Assembly: GCF_000226565.1 (NCBI RefSeq)
Contig: NC_016041.1
Location: 248,001-312,000 of the forward strand
Direction: 5' to 3'
Source: Glaciecola nitratireducens FR1064
GTDB lineage: Bacteria; Pseudomonadota; Gammaproteobacteria; Enterobacterales; Alteromonadaceae
Length of the DNA: 64,000 nt
Shown: in pieces, positions 20,290 to 29,745 of the stretch
Position numbering within the stretch: position 1 is the first letter of the stretch
How the letters are laid out: each line of letters begins with the position of its first letter
Made by a program: the position numbers and the translations under genes
The notes under the pieces: model-generated
What the model was told of the DNA's origin: nothing
The model's input: the letters and a program-made list of their open reading frames with translations, nothing else
Databases searched by the model: none

Positions 20290-21210
20290 TTAAAAATATG
20301 TTTCTGTTACTTTGTCACTGATTTCAATTAAACCTGCCTGCATGTCGTCTACAAATTCGTGCAGCTTTTCTTGTGACAGCTGAGCAGGCTTGGCATTTAC
20401 TAATTGAGTGCGCAGAATGCGAGTTTTATCAACCGCTTCTCTATTATGCGGTAATTCAGAAATACAGCGCTCCACTTCCTCGATTGCATGAATTAATGAA
20501 CGTGGAAAACGCGACTCTAATAATAAAAATTCAAGCACATCCTCACGGTTAATTCGCACACGCACTTCTCGTCGGTACATTTGGTAAGCCGTCATCGACT
20601 TGAGTACACCCATCCATTGAATGTTTCTAAAAGCCGCTGACTCATTTTCTACATCTGGCAATAAAGAAGCCGAACGAACATCAATGATACGTGTTGTCAT
20701 ATCTGCGCGTTCTAAATTACGTCCAATACGCAGGAAGGAATAGGCTTCGTCATGGGTCATTGTGCCTGCCAGCAAGCCGGTAATTGTTTGGTTTGCGAGT
20801 ACAATTTTTGATAAATATTGATATCTTGTGCGTCGTTTAAACGCATCGGCGCTATTCTCTGTTGCAAACAAGTAAAGCTCGTTTATTTGTTCCCACGCTT
20901 CTCTGGGAATAATTTCCTTCAAGGTACGGGCATTTTCACGAGCAGAAGAAATGGAGCTAACAATTGAACCAGGATGCTCTTTGTCAACGACCATAAATTT
21001 TATTACGCTGCTTTCGTCTGCGACGTCGTAAGTTTCGTAAAATTTGTCTCTGAAAGACAAGATATCAACGATAGGCTCCCAGCCTAATTTAACGCTGGTG
21101 GGAAGGTCTAATAACAAGTGAGAATTTACGTTTATTAGACGCGCAGTATTTTCTGCTCTTTCCAAATATCTGGCTAACCAGTATAAGCTGTTTGCTACTC
21201 TCGATAACAT
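20290..21210 (-). CDS. Alpha-E domain protein (DUF403)
   Basis: This all-helical protein of 306 residues belongs to the alpha-E family: N-terminal MLSRVANSLYWLARYLERAENTARL is diagnostic, with FLRIGRNLERADMTTRIIDVR and SRFPRSLIHAIEEVERCI further on. The biochemical role is unknown; in many genomes it is fused to or adjacent to circularly permuted ATP-grasp ligases and thought to serve peptide or protein modification. Here it begins one base after the ATP-grasp stop codon, with GGAGG supplied by the preceding gene. Confidence 0.92.
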   Translation of the reverse strand: MLSRVANSLYWLARYLERAENTARLINVNSHLLLDLPTSVKLGWEPIVDILSFRDKFYETYDVADESSVIKFMVVDKEHPGSIVSSISSARENARTLKEIIPREAWEQINELYLFATENSADAFKRRTRYQYLSKIVLANQTITGLLAGTMTHDEAYSFLRIGRNLERADMTTRIIDVRSASLLPDVENESAAFRNIQWMGVLKSMTAYQMYRREVRVRINREDVLEFLLLESRFPRSLIHAIEEVERCISELPHNREAVDKTRILRTQLVNAKPAQLSQEKLHEFVDDMQAGLIEISDKVTETYF

Positions 21211-21211
21211 G

Positions 21212-22666
21212 TTATTTCTCCTCCATTTGCACTATCCACGTGTCTTTACTACCACCACCTTGTGACGAGTTAACAATTGTTGAGCCTTTCACTAACGCTA
21301 CTCGTGTTAGTCCGCCAGTTGTTACCTTGACATCTTTACCAGATAGAATGAATGGGCGTAAATCTAGGTGTCTGGGCTCGACCTTCGTACCAACCATTGT
21401 CGGTGCTGTCGACAGAATTAACATCGGTTGAGCAACATAGTTACGAGGATCAGCTTTAATCAGCTTTCTAAATTTATCGTGTTCTTTTTTGTCTGAATGA
21501 GGCCCAATCAACATGCCATAGCCACCTGATTCGTTAGCGGGCTTCACTACCATTTTTTCAATATTTTCAAGCACATAGTCGCGCTCTTCTTTATTGTTGC
21601 ATTTGTAGGTTGGTACGTTAGGTAAAATCGCTTTTTCGCCCAGGTAATACTCAATTAACTGTGGCACATATGCGTATACAACTTTATCGTCTGCAACACC
21701 AGAGCCGGGTGCATTAGCTAAAGCTACATTGCCTGCTTTCCAAGCTCTGATAAGGCCTTTGACGCCCAAGAGAGAGTCAGGACTAAATACTTCTGGGTCA
21801 ATAAACCAATCATCAATACGACGATAAATAACGTCGACACGTGCTAAACCGTTGATAGTTCGCATGTAAACGCAATCATCGTCTTCAACGACTAAATCTG
21901 TTCCTTCAACTAATTCTGCCCCCATTTGCTGTGCAAGATAGGCGTGTTCAAAATAAGCTGAATTGTAGATGCCAGGAGTGAGCACCACTATTTCAGGTTC
22001 TTCTATTTTGCGCGGAGACATTTCAGCTAGCATGTCATACAGCTGCGATGGATAATCGTCAACCGGCAGTATATTGTACTTCTGAAACATTTCTGGTAAC
22101 ACGCGCTTCATTACTTGTCTGTTTTCAAGCATATACGAAACGCCGGAAGGCACTCGCAGATTATCCTCAAGCACATATACTTGGCCGGTGTCATCCCGCA
22201 CTAAATCTGAGCCGCAGATGTGCGCCCAAACGCCGTGAGGAGGGCTAAAACCTTTGCATTCCTTCAGGAAGTTTTTAGAATTTTTCAGCAAGTCAGCGGG
22301 GAAAACACCATCTTTTATTGCTTTTTGGTCGTTGTAGAGATCGTCAATGAACATGTTTAAGGCTTTGACTCGCTGCTTTAAGCCGGCTTCAATTTCAACC
22401 CATTCTTTAGCATCAATTAAGCGAGGAAGAATGTCGAAAGGCCATGCTCTGTCAATTGAGCCTTCTTCTTCGTGATAAACCCTGAATGTGATGCCCATGG
22501 TGTGGATAGCAGATTCTGAAGCGACCTTTAGTTCATTGATTTCTTTGTCGCTAAGTGCATGAAGATATTCACATAAATCTTTTGAATAATCTCTTGGTTT
22601 GCCCGCTTTCTCAATGAGTTCATCGTGCAGATGTGAAACTTTGTAATTACCCCAACGAATTGCCAT
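21212..22666 (-). CDS. Circularly permuted type 2 ATP-grasp amidoligase
   Basis: The 484-residue protein belongs to the family formerly called DUF404/DUF407. It shows the permuted ATP-grasp order: FSPPHGVWAHICGSDLVRD and YVLEDNLRVPSGVSYMLENR early, RVDVIYRRIDDWFIDPE in the middle, and the KPANESGGYGMLIGP glycine-rich ATP loop late. The enzyme class forms amide bonds, probably on a peptide, but its substrate is not known. It sits between a zinc peptidase gene and the alpha-E gene. The transglutaminase and Anbu peptidase genes that often accompany such pairs are absent from this window. Confidence 0.92.
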   Translation of the reverse strand: MAIRWGNYKVSHLHDELIEKAGKPRDYSKDLCEYLHALSDKEINELKVASESAIHTMGITFRVYHEEEGSIDRAWPFDILPRLIDAKEWVEIEAGLKQRVKALNMFIDDLYNDQKAIKDGVFPADLLKNSKNFLKECKGFSPPHGVWAHICGSDLVRDDTGQVYVLEDNLRVPSGVSYMLENRQVMKRVLPEMFQKYNILPVDDYPSQLYDMLAEMSPRKIEEPEIVVLTPGIYNSAYFEHAYLAQQMGAELVEGTDLVVEDDDCVYMRTINGLARVDVIYRRIDDWFIDPEVFSPDSLLGVKGLIRAWKAGNVALANAPGSGVADDKVVYAYVPQLIEYYLGEKAILPNVPTYKCNNKEERDYVLENIEKMVVKPANESGGYGMLIGPHSDKKEHDKFRKLIKADPRNYVAQPMLILSTAPTMVGTKVEPRHLDLRPFILSGKDVKVTTGGLTRVALVKGSTIVNSSQGGGSKDTWIVQMEEK

Positions 22667-22747
22667 AGTTTTCCTTGCTCCTAGCTTATTCTGGAATTTA
22701 CCATAGCATATTTTGTTTTTTAAGCGAGCAGATGTTGAATTTTTAGA

Positions 22748-23836
22748 CTACGAAGATTCTGTGAGTTCCATAATTATTTGATGCACAAACCTGAGCTTAT
22801 TCAAGGCTGTTATCGAAATAACAAAGGGATAAGCATCATCCATTCCCATACTTCGATTCAACGAATTGATGACACCAGTTAACGCGCACCAATCGTTATA
22901 AAGTTTACTGAAGCTAATTTCGGTATCTAATTTACTGTGTGTTTTGGTTGCTGTATATAGACTAATAATTTCTGCGTTAGCGATACTTACGTTGCAACTA
23001 TTTGCAGTTTCGAGTGTGTCGACCATATGAAAATAGTGTGCCCAAGTTTCAGCCCAATCTTCCCATGGATGCATGGTTGCATATGCACTAATCCAAACGT
23101 CTTTCCAATTTTCAGCTGGACCATTCTCATAGTAATGGTTCATTGCTTCTTGGTAATCTAGCCGCTCGTCACCAAAGAGCGTTCGAAATTCGCTTAAATG
23201 CTCGGTATCGCGTATCAGTCTATCCCAATAATAGTGACCTGACTCATGTCGAAAATGGCCTAATAGCGTTCTGTAATTTTCATTCATCTTTTCACGAAGC
23301 TTAATGCGTTTTGCGGGGTTTGCTTCGTTAATATTGATAGTGATTAAACCATCACTGTGACCAGTTGTAACAAACTTTTTAATGGTGAGCTCATTACCGA
23401 ATCGGTCTTCAGTTTGATCTTGTAAAAAATCAAAACCTAAACCATGTTTAGGGTCTTCTTCGCCACTTAAAATCGGCAGCTTCAACTTAATAGCGGAATA
23501 TAAAAACCGACGCTTGGCTTGCTCTAATAAGAACCACAAACGGCGATTTTCAGTATCGTCTAAGTTGGGTATCGTTTCCGTTAAGCGGCACGATACGCAG
23601 CATTCATTAGGATCGTCAATTTCTACCATCCAGTTACATACATCATGTATTGCATAGTTTTTACAGGGCTTGTACTGCTTTCCGTTGTTAGAAGCTAACA
23701 GAACGTCATCTGCTGTTTTGGTGAAGGCACTCAGTTGCTGAACATCAGGAATGAATCCAACAAAAAGACCGCACTGAATACATTTCGTATTGCCAAAATA
23801 CAGCGTGTTTCCACATTGACAGGAAAAAGTTTTCAA
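22748..23836 (-). CDS. Putative zinc-binding metallopeptidase with N-terminal zinc ribbon (DUF2248-like)
   Basis: The 362-residue protein opens with a rubredoxin-like zinc ribbon (Cys6, Cys8, Cys19, Cys22) and has a second cysteine pair (CCVSC) near residue 80. The catalytic motif HESGHYYW near 195 is a zincin HExxH with Ser-Gly inside, followed by FGDERLDY, typical of this family. The start codon is TTG at 23836 with GGAG 8 nt upstream. The family co-occurs with the alpha-E and permuted ATP-grasp genes, as here, suggesting that it cleaves the peptide or isopeptide product (inference). Confidence 0.88.
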   Translation of the reverse strand: MKTFSCQCGNTLYFGNTKCIQCGLFVGFIPDVQQLSAFTKTADDVLLASNNGKQYKPCKNYAIHDVCNWMVEIDDPNECCVSCRLTETIPNLDDTENRRLWFLLEQAKRRFLYSAIKLKLPILSGEEDPKHGLGFDFLQDQTEDRFGNELTIKKFVTTGHSDGLITININEANPAKRIKLREKMNENYRTLLGHFRHESGHYYWDRLIRDTEHLSEFRTLFGDERLDYQEAMNHYYENGPAENWKDVWISAYATMHPWEDWAETWAHYFHMVDTLETANSCNVSIANAEIISLYTATKTHSKLDTEISFSKLYNDWCALTGVINSLNRSMGMDDAYPFVISITALNKLRFVHQIIMELTESS

Positions 23837-23930
23837 CTAATAACTCCAATAACTTAGTTAATGCCCTATTAAACGTAAAACAGGGATAGCCCAATAGTAT
23901 ACACCCAATCACTTTAGTCGAAGACTACTT

Positions 23931-25814
23931 TCAATCATCGTCTTGCACTCTCAATGCCATGCAGTCGCTATCTTTTCCAATAATCATCGTAGGATCAACA
24001 CGAACACCGCTGCCAGAATAATTTCCTGCTACTGTAAACGTGCATATTTGAACAAAGTATTTTCCGACTTTTGGAAGGGGCCAGAGCTGTTGATAAACGT
24101 AATCTCGTTCACCAAAGTTGCCGCCTTTTTCTGCTAAGGTTTGATTGTTTTCATCCACTAGCTGAATGTTAGCCCCGCAGCGACCAACGATAGGTTTTGA
24201 CACGAAGCCTTTTTGCTTCAGCCCTTCAGTCAATTCTAAACTGGTTTCAAGCAACCAAGGGTGATTGGGAAACAGTGCCCATAGCACTGGAAGTATCGCC
24301 TTGTTGCTGGGAATTAAGGTCCACATTGGTTCGTAAACCATAATGTCTTTGTGCAACAGCACATCGGCAAGCTTTGGTGTATCACCGGTTCTTGCATTTG
24401 GACTGTTAATAAAACTGTCTTCTGCAGAGTCGACTATTTCTTGTCTAAGCTGCTCCAACGCGGTTTCCCACGCCCACGTTTTCCAAATCCATTTTACCGG
24501 CACGCCTGCAGCATCAACAATAATACCGTCTTCGTTCCACTTAAGTGAGTTAAGGCCAACAACCCGTTCGCACTCTATGCCAGCAGTTTGAATTGCTTCT
24601 TGCATAAATAATGCGTGATAATCCTCTTCGGGATCGCAGTCCTGAAGAACATGAACCTTGCCTTTCACATCGCTCTTTTTCCATGCAGCAACGAGATCAG
24701 AGAATAAATTCTTACCTGCGTCTTCTCCTCGTTTTATATTGAGGTGTTTAGCCCATTTTCCTTGAATCTTACCAACCTCCATATAACAAGATGCTGAATC
24801 GCAGTTGTACTCGTAAACCTTTAAGCCATTTTCTGAAAGGGCAAAATCGAAGCGACTCGTTATAAGCTGGTTTAAGCGGTTGTCCCACGACTGCCTAATG
24901 CGTGGGATGATGGCGGGAGGAAAGCCAAAGGATGCAAGCATTTCGGGGTGTTGAAGTACATAATCTGTTGCCTGCATAAATATACCATGCAGTTCGTCGG
25001 TAGCGGTTTCTAGTAGTGCTTCAGCGGTTTGTGAAATACCATAATAAAGATTGAAGTCTTCTTTGACCGAACTTAACCAATGTCCTTTCATCATCGTAAC
25101 GTAGGCTGCTTCATCTTCATTGGCGATGTTTAACCAAGGGCGCGAATTTGTTGCCGTCGTTTTATGTTCGTACAACTGCACGTTATATAGTTGTGTATTT
25201 ACTTCTGGTGTGTGCTCGCTGTGCAATTCATCATCTGTTTGTAGCATCCAGCCTAAAATTTGCCCTTCTTTAGGTGGACAATGCAGCCAATAATCGCCTT
25301 GCTCTCCAATTTTTGCACTTATCTCGCGCGAATAATTGCAGCCATCCTTCCATTTCGCGAAATCCATGTTTTGCTCAACAACTCTAATCGCATTCGGCAG
25401 CACTTCGCTGATGATAGCGACATGACCGGTATGTTCAAAATCACCGCCTTCGTCCCATATCAACATAGCGCCAGGTTCTGGATGTCTCTGCGAACCATTT
25501 TTGAAAGCGTTTAAGGGCAGATTTGTGTTGCTATGAATTTCTCTAACGTCGCGCAGATTAAATATTTCATATGCCATCGTTACATCGTTGAATATGTAGC
25601 CTTTATTCACGTAAAGCCAGCGCCTTGCAAATTCAACGCATTGCCATTTGTAACCCATATAAATGCCGTCATAATAGCTTCTATAGGCTGAGCGATTAGG
25701 GTATTCAGCTTCGTTTGCAGTTTCATAATCACTTGAATAAGAGCAAACGCCGCCGTCAGCGACACCAAGTAAAGTGCCAAAAGTCGTTGAATTAGCATCA
25801 ATAGCGACGGTCAT
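23931..25814 (-). CDS. gss: Bifunctional glutathionylspermidine synthetase/amidase
   Basis: It joins glutathione to spermidine at the cost of ATP and can hydrolyse the conjugate. The N-terminal CHAP amidase (about 15-190) has the catalytic pair Cys59 (KWQCVEFARR) and His131 (TGHVAII), the same numbers as in the E. coli enzyme when ATG 25814 is used; this and GGAA 6 nt upstream decide the start over TTG 25826. The synthetase part (about 230-620) has the ATP-grasp landmarks GLKVYEYNCDSASCYMEVG, VWKTWAWET-like WIWKTWAWETAL, EPMWTLIPSNKAILPVLW and GRCGANIQLV. It leads a minus-strand run with a zinc peptidase, a second ATP-grasp and alpha-E. Confidence 0.95.
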   Translation of the reverse strand: MTVAIDANSTTFGTLLGVADGGVCSYSSDYETANEAEYPNRSAYRSYYDGIYMGYKWQCVEFARRWLYVNKGYIFNDVTMAYEIFNLRDVREIHSNTNLPLNAFKNGSQRHPEPGAMLIWDEGGDFEHTGHVAIISEVLPNAIRVVEQNMDFAKWKDGCNYSREISAKIGEQGDYWLHCPPKEGQILGWMLQTDDELHSEHTPEVNTQLYNVQLYEHKTTATNSRPWLNIANEDEAAYVTMMKGHWLSSVKEDFNLYYGISQTAEALLETATDELHGIFMQATDYVLQHPEMLASFGFPPAIIPRIRQSWDNRLNQLITSRFDFALSENGLKVYEYNCDSASCYMEVGKIQGKWAKHLNIKRGEDAGKNLFSDLVAAWKKSDVKGKVHVLQDCDPEEDYHALFMQEAIQTAGIECERVVGLNSLKWNEDGIIVDAAGVPVKWIWKTWAWETALEQLRQEIVDSAEDSFINSPNARTGDTPKLADVLLHKDIMVYEPMWTLIPSNKAILPVLWALFPNHPWLLETSLELTEGLKQKGFVSKPIVGRCGANIQLVDENNQTLAEKGGNFGERDYVYQQLWPLPKVGKYFVQICTFTVAGNYSGSGVRVDPTMIIGKDSDCMALRVQDDD

Positions 25815-25936
25815 AAAAGGTTCCAAATGTTGTGTTAAAAGTGTAAGTGCGGGTGTTGGGATCGCGATTGAAAGAGCATAGAGATTAATCGTTTATTGCG
25901 CAATAATTGCTTGTGGCGTTTAAGTGGGTGAGGGGT

Positions 25937-25981
25937 GATACGCAGCTAGTATTTGCCTTACTAGACAAAACACTGCGTATC
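25937..25981 (+). terminator. Bulged hairpin followed by T run (plus-strand orientation)
   Basis: A perfect outer stem GATACGCAG/CTGCGTATC encloses a perfect inner stem CTAGTA/TACTAG with a 7-nt loop; eight unpaired bases (ACAAAACA) lie on the 3' side only. TTATTTTTT follows. The T run suits plus-strand termination, yet both flanking genes are on the minus strand, so either it ends an unannotated plus-strand transcript or it is a processed 3' end of hpf mRNA. Confidence 0.45.
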
Positions 25982-26011
25982 TTATTTTTTATAAAAGGGA
26001 CAACGTAGAAT

Positions 26012-26368
26012 TTATTTTAAATCCATGTCTTGAATGATTTCGTGAGCAATTTCTGGTGTTGTTACCGTGGGCTTTTCATGGAGGTCGCTCTTCAATTGAC
26101 CTTTTCGATGTTTAAGAGCAGCGTCTAGCTTCTTCCGAGCTTGAAAAATGGCTGGATACATTACGTCATTCTTGCCTTTGACAGCTATGCTAGTACCTTC
26201 ATATTTGGTTGCTAGTTCGACACTGTACTCGCCGTGCTCCTTTGTCACAAAAATATCTAGGGCTATTAGAGTAGGAAAATGGTTAGCTATTTTTTCGAAT
26301 TTTTGCTCGATATCCTCTTTAAGTGATTCCGAGATATCGCAGTGATGACCTGAAACATTTATCTTCAT
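26012..26368 (-). CDS. hpf: Ribosome hibernation-promoting factor, short HPF/RaiA type
   Basis: This protein binds the 30S subunit and helps inactivate ribosomes in stationary phase or cold. The 118-residue protein has the beta-alpha-beta-beta-beta-alpha HPF fold: MKINVSGHHCDISESLKEDI at the start and VKGKNDVMYPAIFQARKKLDAALKHRK with the basic helix. It lacks the C-terminal dimerisation domain of long HPF, and the tail (VTTPEIAHEIIQDMD) is specific. AAGGAAA lies before the ATG. Confidence 0.92.
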   Translation of the reverse strand: MKINVSGHHCDISESLKEDIEQKFEKIANHFPTLIALDIFVTKEHGEYSVELATKYEGTSIAVKGKNDVMYPAIFQARKKLDAALKHRKGQLKSDLHEKPTVTTPEIAHEIIQDMDLK

Positions 26369-26415
26369 AGGTTTTCCTTTTTGCTTTTTTTACGTTTTAT
26401 ACGTTTCGTATATAT

Positions 26416-26474
26416 AGCTTGGGACAAATTGAGCAAAACACAAGGTACATTGTTTGCTTTTCGGGTCCCAAGCT
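26416..26474. other. Intergenic 59-nt dyad between porin-like gene and hpf
   Basis: A perfect 10-bp inverted repeat AGCTTGGGAC/GTCCCAAGCT encloses a 39-nt segment with a second, imperfect pairing of GCAAAACA with TTGTTTGC. No T run follows on either strand, so it is more likely an mRNA processing or regulatory structure in the hpf leader or the porin trailer than a simple terminator. Confidence 0.45.
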
Positions 26475-26506
26475 TAAAATACATAGTATGAAGAACTAAA
26501 GCAATC

Positions 26507-27262
26507 CTAAAATCGTGCGCTTGCACCAAGGTTAAATGTGTTGTCCGAAAAAGAATCAATTTCAGTTCTAGCAATGCTAAAACTAACGGATGCCGTATTT
26601 GTAAAGAACCAGTTCGTGTTTAGTGCCGTTGTTCCGTCTGTGAAGCTACCTGACCAAGAACGGCCGACTCCGACGGATAAGTTTTTGTTAAGGTAATAGT
26701 CAGCGCCAGCGGCATATCCCGTGCTGCCTTGTTCTGGGTTGTTAATACTAGCGGTTAGATTGAGATACGTGTCGCCGCCCAGATCATACAGTTTTTTGGT
26801 GTCAACGATAACACCCGAGTATTCTAAATCCTCATCAAAGTTTGTATTTATGCCCACTGTCCAGTCTTTAGTTAAATAGTATCCTGCACCTAAGCCATAG
26901 TTTGCACTGTCGCTGCCGTTAGCGTGAGCGATACCAGCATTTAGGAATAGACCGGAATCTTCAACATGAACTGTACCGCCTATTCTCCAAGAATTGAACG
27001 AGTCTGAGTTGCCGCCAAAGTCTACCTCTGAACGGTTGAAGCCTGCATTAATTGAGTTTGAACGATTTAAAAACACGGCTTCTGCAAGCGGGCCTTTGCG
27101 GGTGCTGACCGGAGAAAAGTAATAACTGCCCACAACGTTGTATTGGTCGACGTTGTCGGAATCAGCATAAGAGCCGGACACTGACGATGTGAAAGTGTCT
27201 TGTGCAAAAGCGCTGAGGCTGGCAACGGTAAGCAAAGACGTTGTTAGTATAAGTTTTTTCAT
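26507..27262 (-). CDS. Putative outer-membrane beta-barrel (porin-like) protein
   Basis: The 251-residue protein has a signal peptide (cleavage after about residue 20, AFA-Q) and then alternating hydrophobic/polar strands with Tyr/Phe/Gly-rich turns (GLGAGYYLTKDWTVGI, AGADYYLNKNLSVGVG). It ends in Phe (GASARF), the usual BamA-recognised C-terminal residue. It resembles the YfaZ/putative porin group; ligand is unknown. AAGGAAAA precedes the start. Confidence 0.82.
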   Translation of the reverse strand: MKKLILTTSLLTVASLSAFAQDTFTSSVSGSYADSDNVDQYNVVGSYYFSPVSTRKGPLAEAVFLNRSNSINAGFNRSEVDFGGNSDSFNSWRIGGTVHVEDSGLFLNAGIAHANGSDSANYGLGAGYYLTKDWTVGINTNFDEDLEYSGVIVDTKKLYDLGGDTYLNLTASINNPEQGSTGYAAGADYYLNKNLSVGVGRSWSGSFTDGTTALNTNWFFTNTASVSFSIARTEIDSFSDNTFNLGASARF

Positions 27263-27517
27263 TCGAAATTTTCCTTAATTTACTGGATGAGATAAAAACA
27301 TCATTTGCAGGCTTACATTGACCTTATTAAAACGTTTAAAGACCAAGTTAACACAAACGATGCTTGAGTAGGGGCGCTAAGATAGTGCTTGTTAACTGAA
27401 CGCAGGCTGAATTTAATTAACTCTGACCCCTATTATTTCGGGGTGGATGCTAATAGTATGGGCTAGATTGCATTTGAGCAGTTATAACAAGAATAAAAAC
27501 GCCAAGGAATGAATGCC

Positions 27518-27961
27518 ATGTACACGATAGTAAAGCACACTCATCTGACTATAATTTTACTGACCTTTGTTTTTTTCCTCATTAGCTTTGTGTTAACGAT
27601 GAAAAAATCAGACGCGGCGAATAACAAGGTTCTAAAAATAGGACCGCACATTTTATATACCTTGTTCATTCTGACCGCTGCATACATGGTCGTAGTTAAT
27701 CCCCTTAACCTTTATCCGTTTGTGAACGGCTGGGCATCATCTAAGCTTGGTGGCTTTGTGTTGTATGTGTTGTCGGTTACATTTGCACTTAAGTGGGCAA
27801 AATCAAACTTGTGGCGCTTTTTTGGTTTGATTAGTGCAATATTTTGGTTAGTAATGAGCGCTAGACTTGCTTATGCCGATCGTTTAAAGCTGAAAGGTGC
27901 TCCTGAAGACGCAAATGCTTACGTAGATTTTGTGCAGCAAATGACAGCCGCTATTTGCTGA
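27518..27961 (+). CDS. SirB2-family membrane protein
   Basis: The 147-residue protein has four transmembrane helices and matches the SirB2 family (MYTIVKHTHLTIILLTFVFF with the conserved histidines; GPHILYTLFILTA). The function is unknown. AAGGA at 27504-27508 is 9 nt from ATG 27518 but abuts ATG 27509, so the later ATG is used. Confidence 0.82.
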   Translation: MYTIVKHTHLTIILLTFVFFLISFVLTMKKSDAANNKVLKIGPHILYTLFILTAAYMVVVNPLNLYPFVNGWASSKLGGFVLYVLSVTFALKWAKSNLWRFFGLISAIFWLVMSARLAYADRLKLKGAPEDANAYVDFVQQMTAAIC

Positions 27962-27971
27962 TTTTTTACCA

Positions 27972-27995
27972 TTGGCCAATCACATCATTGGCCAA
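27972..27995. terminator. Dyad between convergent SirB2 and glutaminase genes
   Basis: A perfect 9-bp stem TTGGCCAAT/ATTGGCCAA with a 6-nt loop covers the glutaminase stop codon and lies 11 bp after the SirB2 stop. The T run is on the wrong side for plus-strand intrinsic termination, so efficiency is uncertain. Confidence 0.45.
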
Positions 27996-28905
27996 ATACA
28001 GACCATCCGGTTTTAGACGCAAATAGTTCAAGTGCCTCAGTGCCAAGTTTGCTATTGCCGATAACATCTAAGCCGGGTGACCAAACGGCAATTGATGCCT
28101 TGCCTGGCGCAATTGCTAATATTCCGCCGCCGACCCCACTTTTGCCCGGTAAGCCAACTCTAAAGGCGAACTCACCTGAACCGTCGTAATGGCCGCACGT
28201 TAACATCAGTGCATTGATACGTTTAGCGCGTTGCGGTGACACGACAGCATAACCCGTACTTGGATTAATACCATTGTTCGCCAAGAATAAGCCTGCTGTG
28301 GCTAATTGATGCGTATTCATCGCTATTGAACAATGATGAAAGTAGGTGCCTAGTACGGCATCTACAGAATTTTCAAACAGACCAAATGACGCCATGAAAT
28401 AGGCTAATGAAGCATTTCGCGTGCCTGTTTCAACCTCAGAGCGCGCCACTTTCTCATCAATAACAATACTTTCATCGTTGGCTAAAAAGCGGATGAACTG
28501 AACTATTTCAGCTAAGGTTTCTTTGGGCTGATGGCCCTGCATAATAGCGTCTGCAACGGCAATCGCGCCAGCATTAATAAACGGATTACGAGGCTTGCCA
28601 TGCTCATGCTCCAACTGCACGATAGAGTTAAATGGGTCGCCGGAAGGCTCTCGGCCAACACGTGACCAAATACTCTCCCCTAACTTGCCAAGGGCGAGTG
28701 TGAGGGTAAATACTTTTGAAACGCTCTGAATAGAAAATGTCGTTTGCGCGCAGCCGGCGCTATATATTTCTCCATTTGGGAGCGCAACACTAATGGCAAA
28801 TTGATTTGGATCGATTTTCGCAAGTTGAGGAATGTAGGAAGCAACTATGCCTTTGTCTGGTGATTGCGCCATTTGCTCGGCTATATCGTTAATGATCGAT
28901 TGCAA
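27985..28905 (-). CDS. glsA: Glutaminase (glutaminase A family)
   Basis: It hydrolyses glutamine to glutamate and ammonia. The 306-residue protein has the serine beta-lactamase-like fold with SxxK in SIQSVSKVF, the tyrosine/asparagine elements in [11 protein letters not shown] and [22 protein letters not shown], and the C-terminal [12 protein letters not shown] loop. The start is TTG 28905 with GGAG 6 nt upstream; the next ATG is eleven codons in and would trim the first helix. Confidence 0.94.
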   Translation of the reverse strand: MQSIINDIAEQMAQSPDKGIVASYIPQLAKIDPNQFAISVALPNGEIYSAGCAQTTFSIQSVSKVFTLTLALGKLGESIWSRVGREPSGDPFNSIVQLEHEHGKPRNPFINAGAIAVADAIMQGHQPKETLAEIVQFIRFLANDESIVIDEKVARSEVETGTRNASLAYFMASFGLFENSVDAVLGTYFHHCSIAMNTHQLATAGLFLANNGINPSTGYAVVSPQRAKRINALMLTCGHYDGSGEFAFRVGLPGKSGVGGGILAIAPGKASIAVWSPGLDVIGNSKLGTEALELFASKTGWSVFGQ

Positions 28906-29089
28906 GGTGTCTCCAAGGTATTTTCATATTGCGTTGTGGTGCTTTGATTTAGGCTTGTTAATATTAGCAGGTTTGCGCGTTTCGCGAATATCAAACTGCT
29001 TAGTTTTTAAAAACAACTTTAGCCATTTACATTTTTATAACATATGGGTAGTGTACAGGATTAATATACCGAGCTCGGAGAACCCCCTT

Positions 29090-29512
29090 ATGAACAAAGC
29101 CCCTGTATGGTTTAACATTGTTGCCGTAGTTGCACTATTATGGAATTTATTGGGCGCGGTAGCTGTCATTATGAATTTTATGCTCACCCCTGAGGCCATA
29201 GCCGCGCTCCCCGCGGAGCAGCAACAGATGTATACTGATACACCAATATGGTCGTCTTATGCTTCATTGCTTGCCGTTTTCACTGGTGCTCTTGGATGTG
29301 TTGCGCTGCTGATTAAAAAAGCCTTTGCATCTCCTTTGTTTATGCTTTCCATAGTGGGTTTAGTTGTGCAAAACATCGGTATTTTTGTGGTCGTTGATGC
29401 GATTGCTGTTCTGGGTAGTAGCGTACTGATTATGCAAGGTGGTGTCTTCGTTATTGCAATAGGCCTCTTATTGCTCGCGAAAATGGGTATTAAGCGCGGA
29501 TGGATTGTTTAA
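29090..29512 (+). CDS. Small four-helix membrane protein, function unknown
   Basis: The 140-residue protein has four hydrophobic segments (about 8-30, 60-80, 88-108, 112-132) and a short extramembrane loop rich in Glu/Gln. Similar proteins are often labelled sugar transporter by automatic annotation without evidence. GGAG 9 nt before ATG 29090 sets the start; a longer frame into the glutaminase promoter is rejected. Confidence 0.75.
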   Translation: MNKAPVWFNIVAVVALLWNLLGAVAVIMNFMLTPEAIAALPAEQQQMYTDTPIWSSYASLLAVFTGALGCVALLIKKAFASPLFMLSIVGLVVQNIGIFVVVDAIAVLGSSVLIMQGGVFVIAIGLLLLAKMGIKRGWIV

Positions 29513-29745
29513 CCGAAGATGTCGAAAACGCCAATTACTTTGTTCCCTTCACTGCCATTCACGTGTGATAGTTTATTCATTCCCACTCTTTTTTAAGCCG
29601 CTATCCATGCCTCTAATGTAAGCTAAAATTTAATATGCGGTTCTACATAAGACGTATTCCTCCTATGCTTTAAATAATTTGCCTATAAACCAAAGTTATG
29701 TTTGTATGACCGGCTTTTATATCGTTCAGTTTCCAAGGATGAATT

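Noticed and set aside
26365-26574. 69-codon minus-strand frame between hpf and the porin-like gene
   Set aside because: Overlaps the end of the porin frame and the dyad at 26416-26474; no motif.
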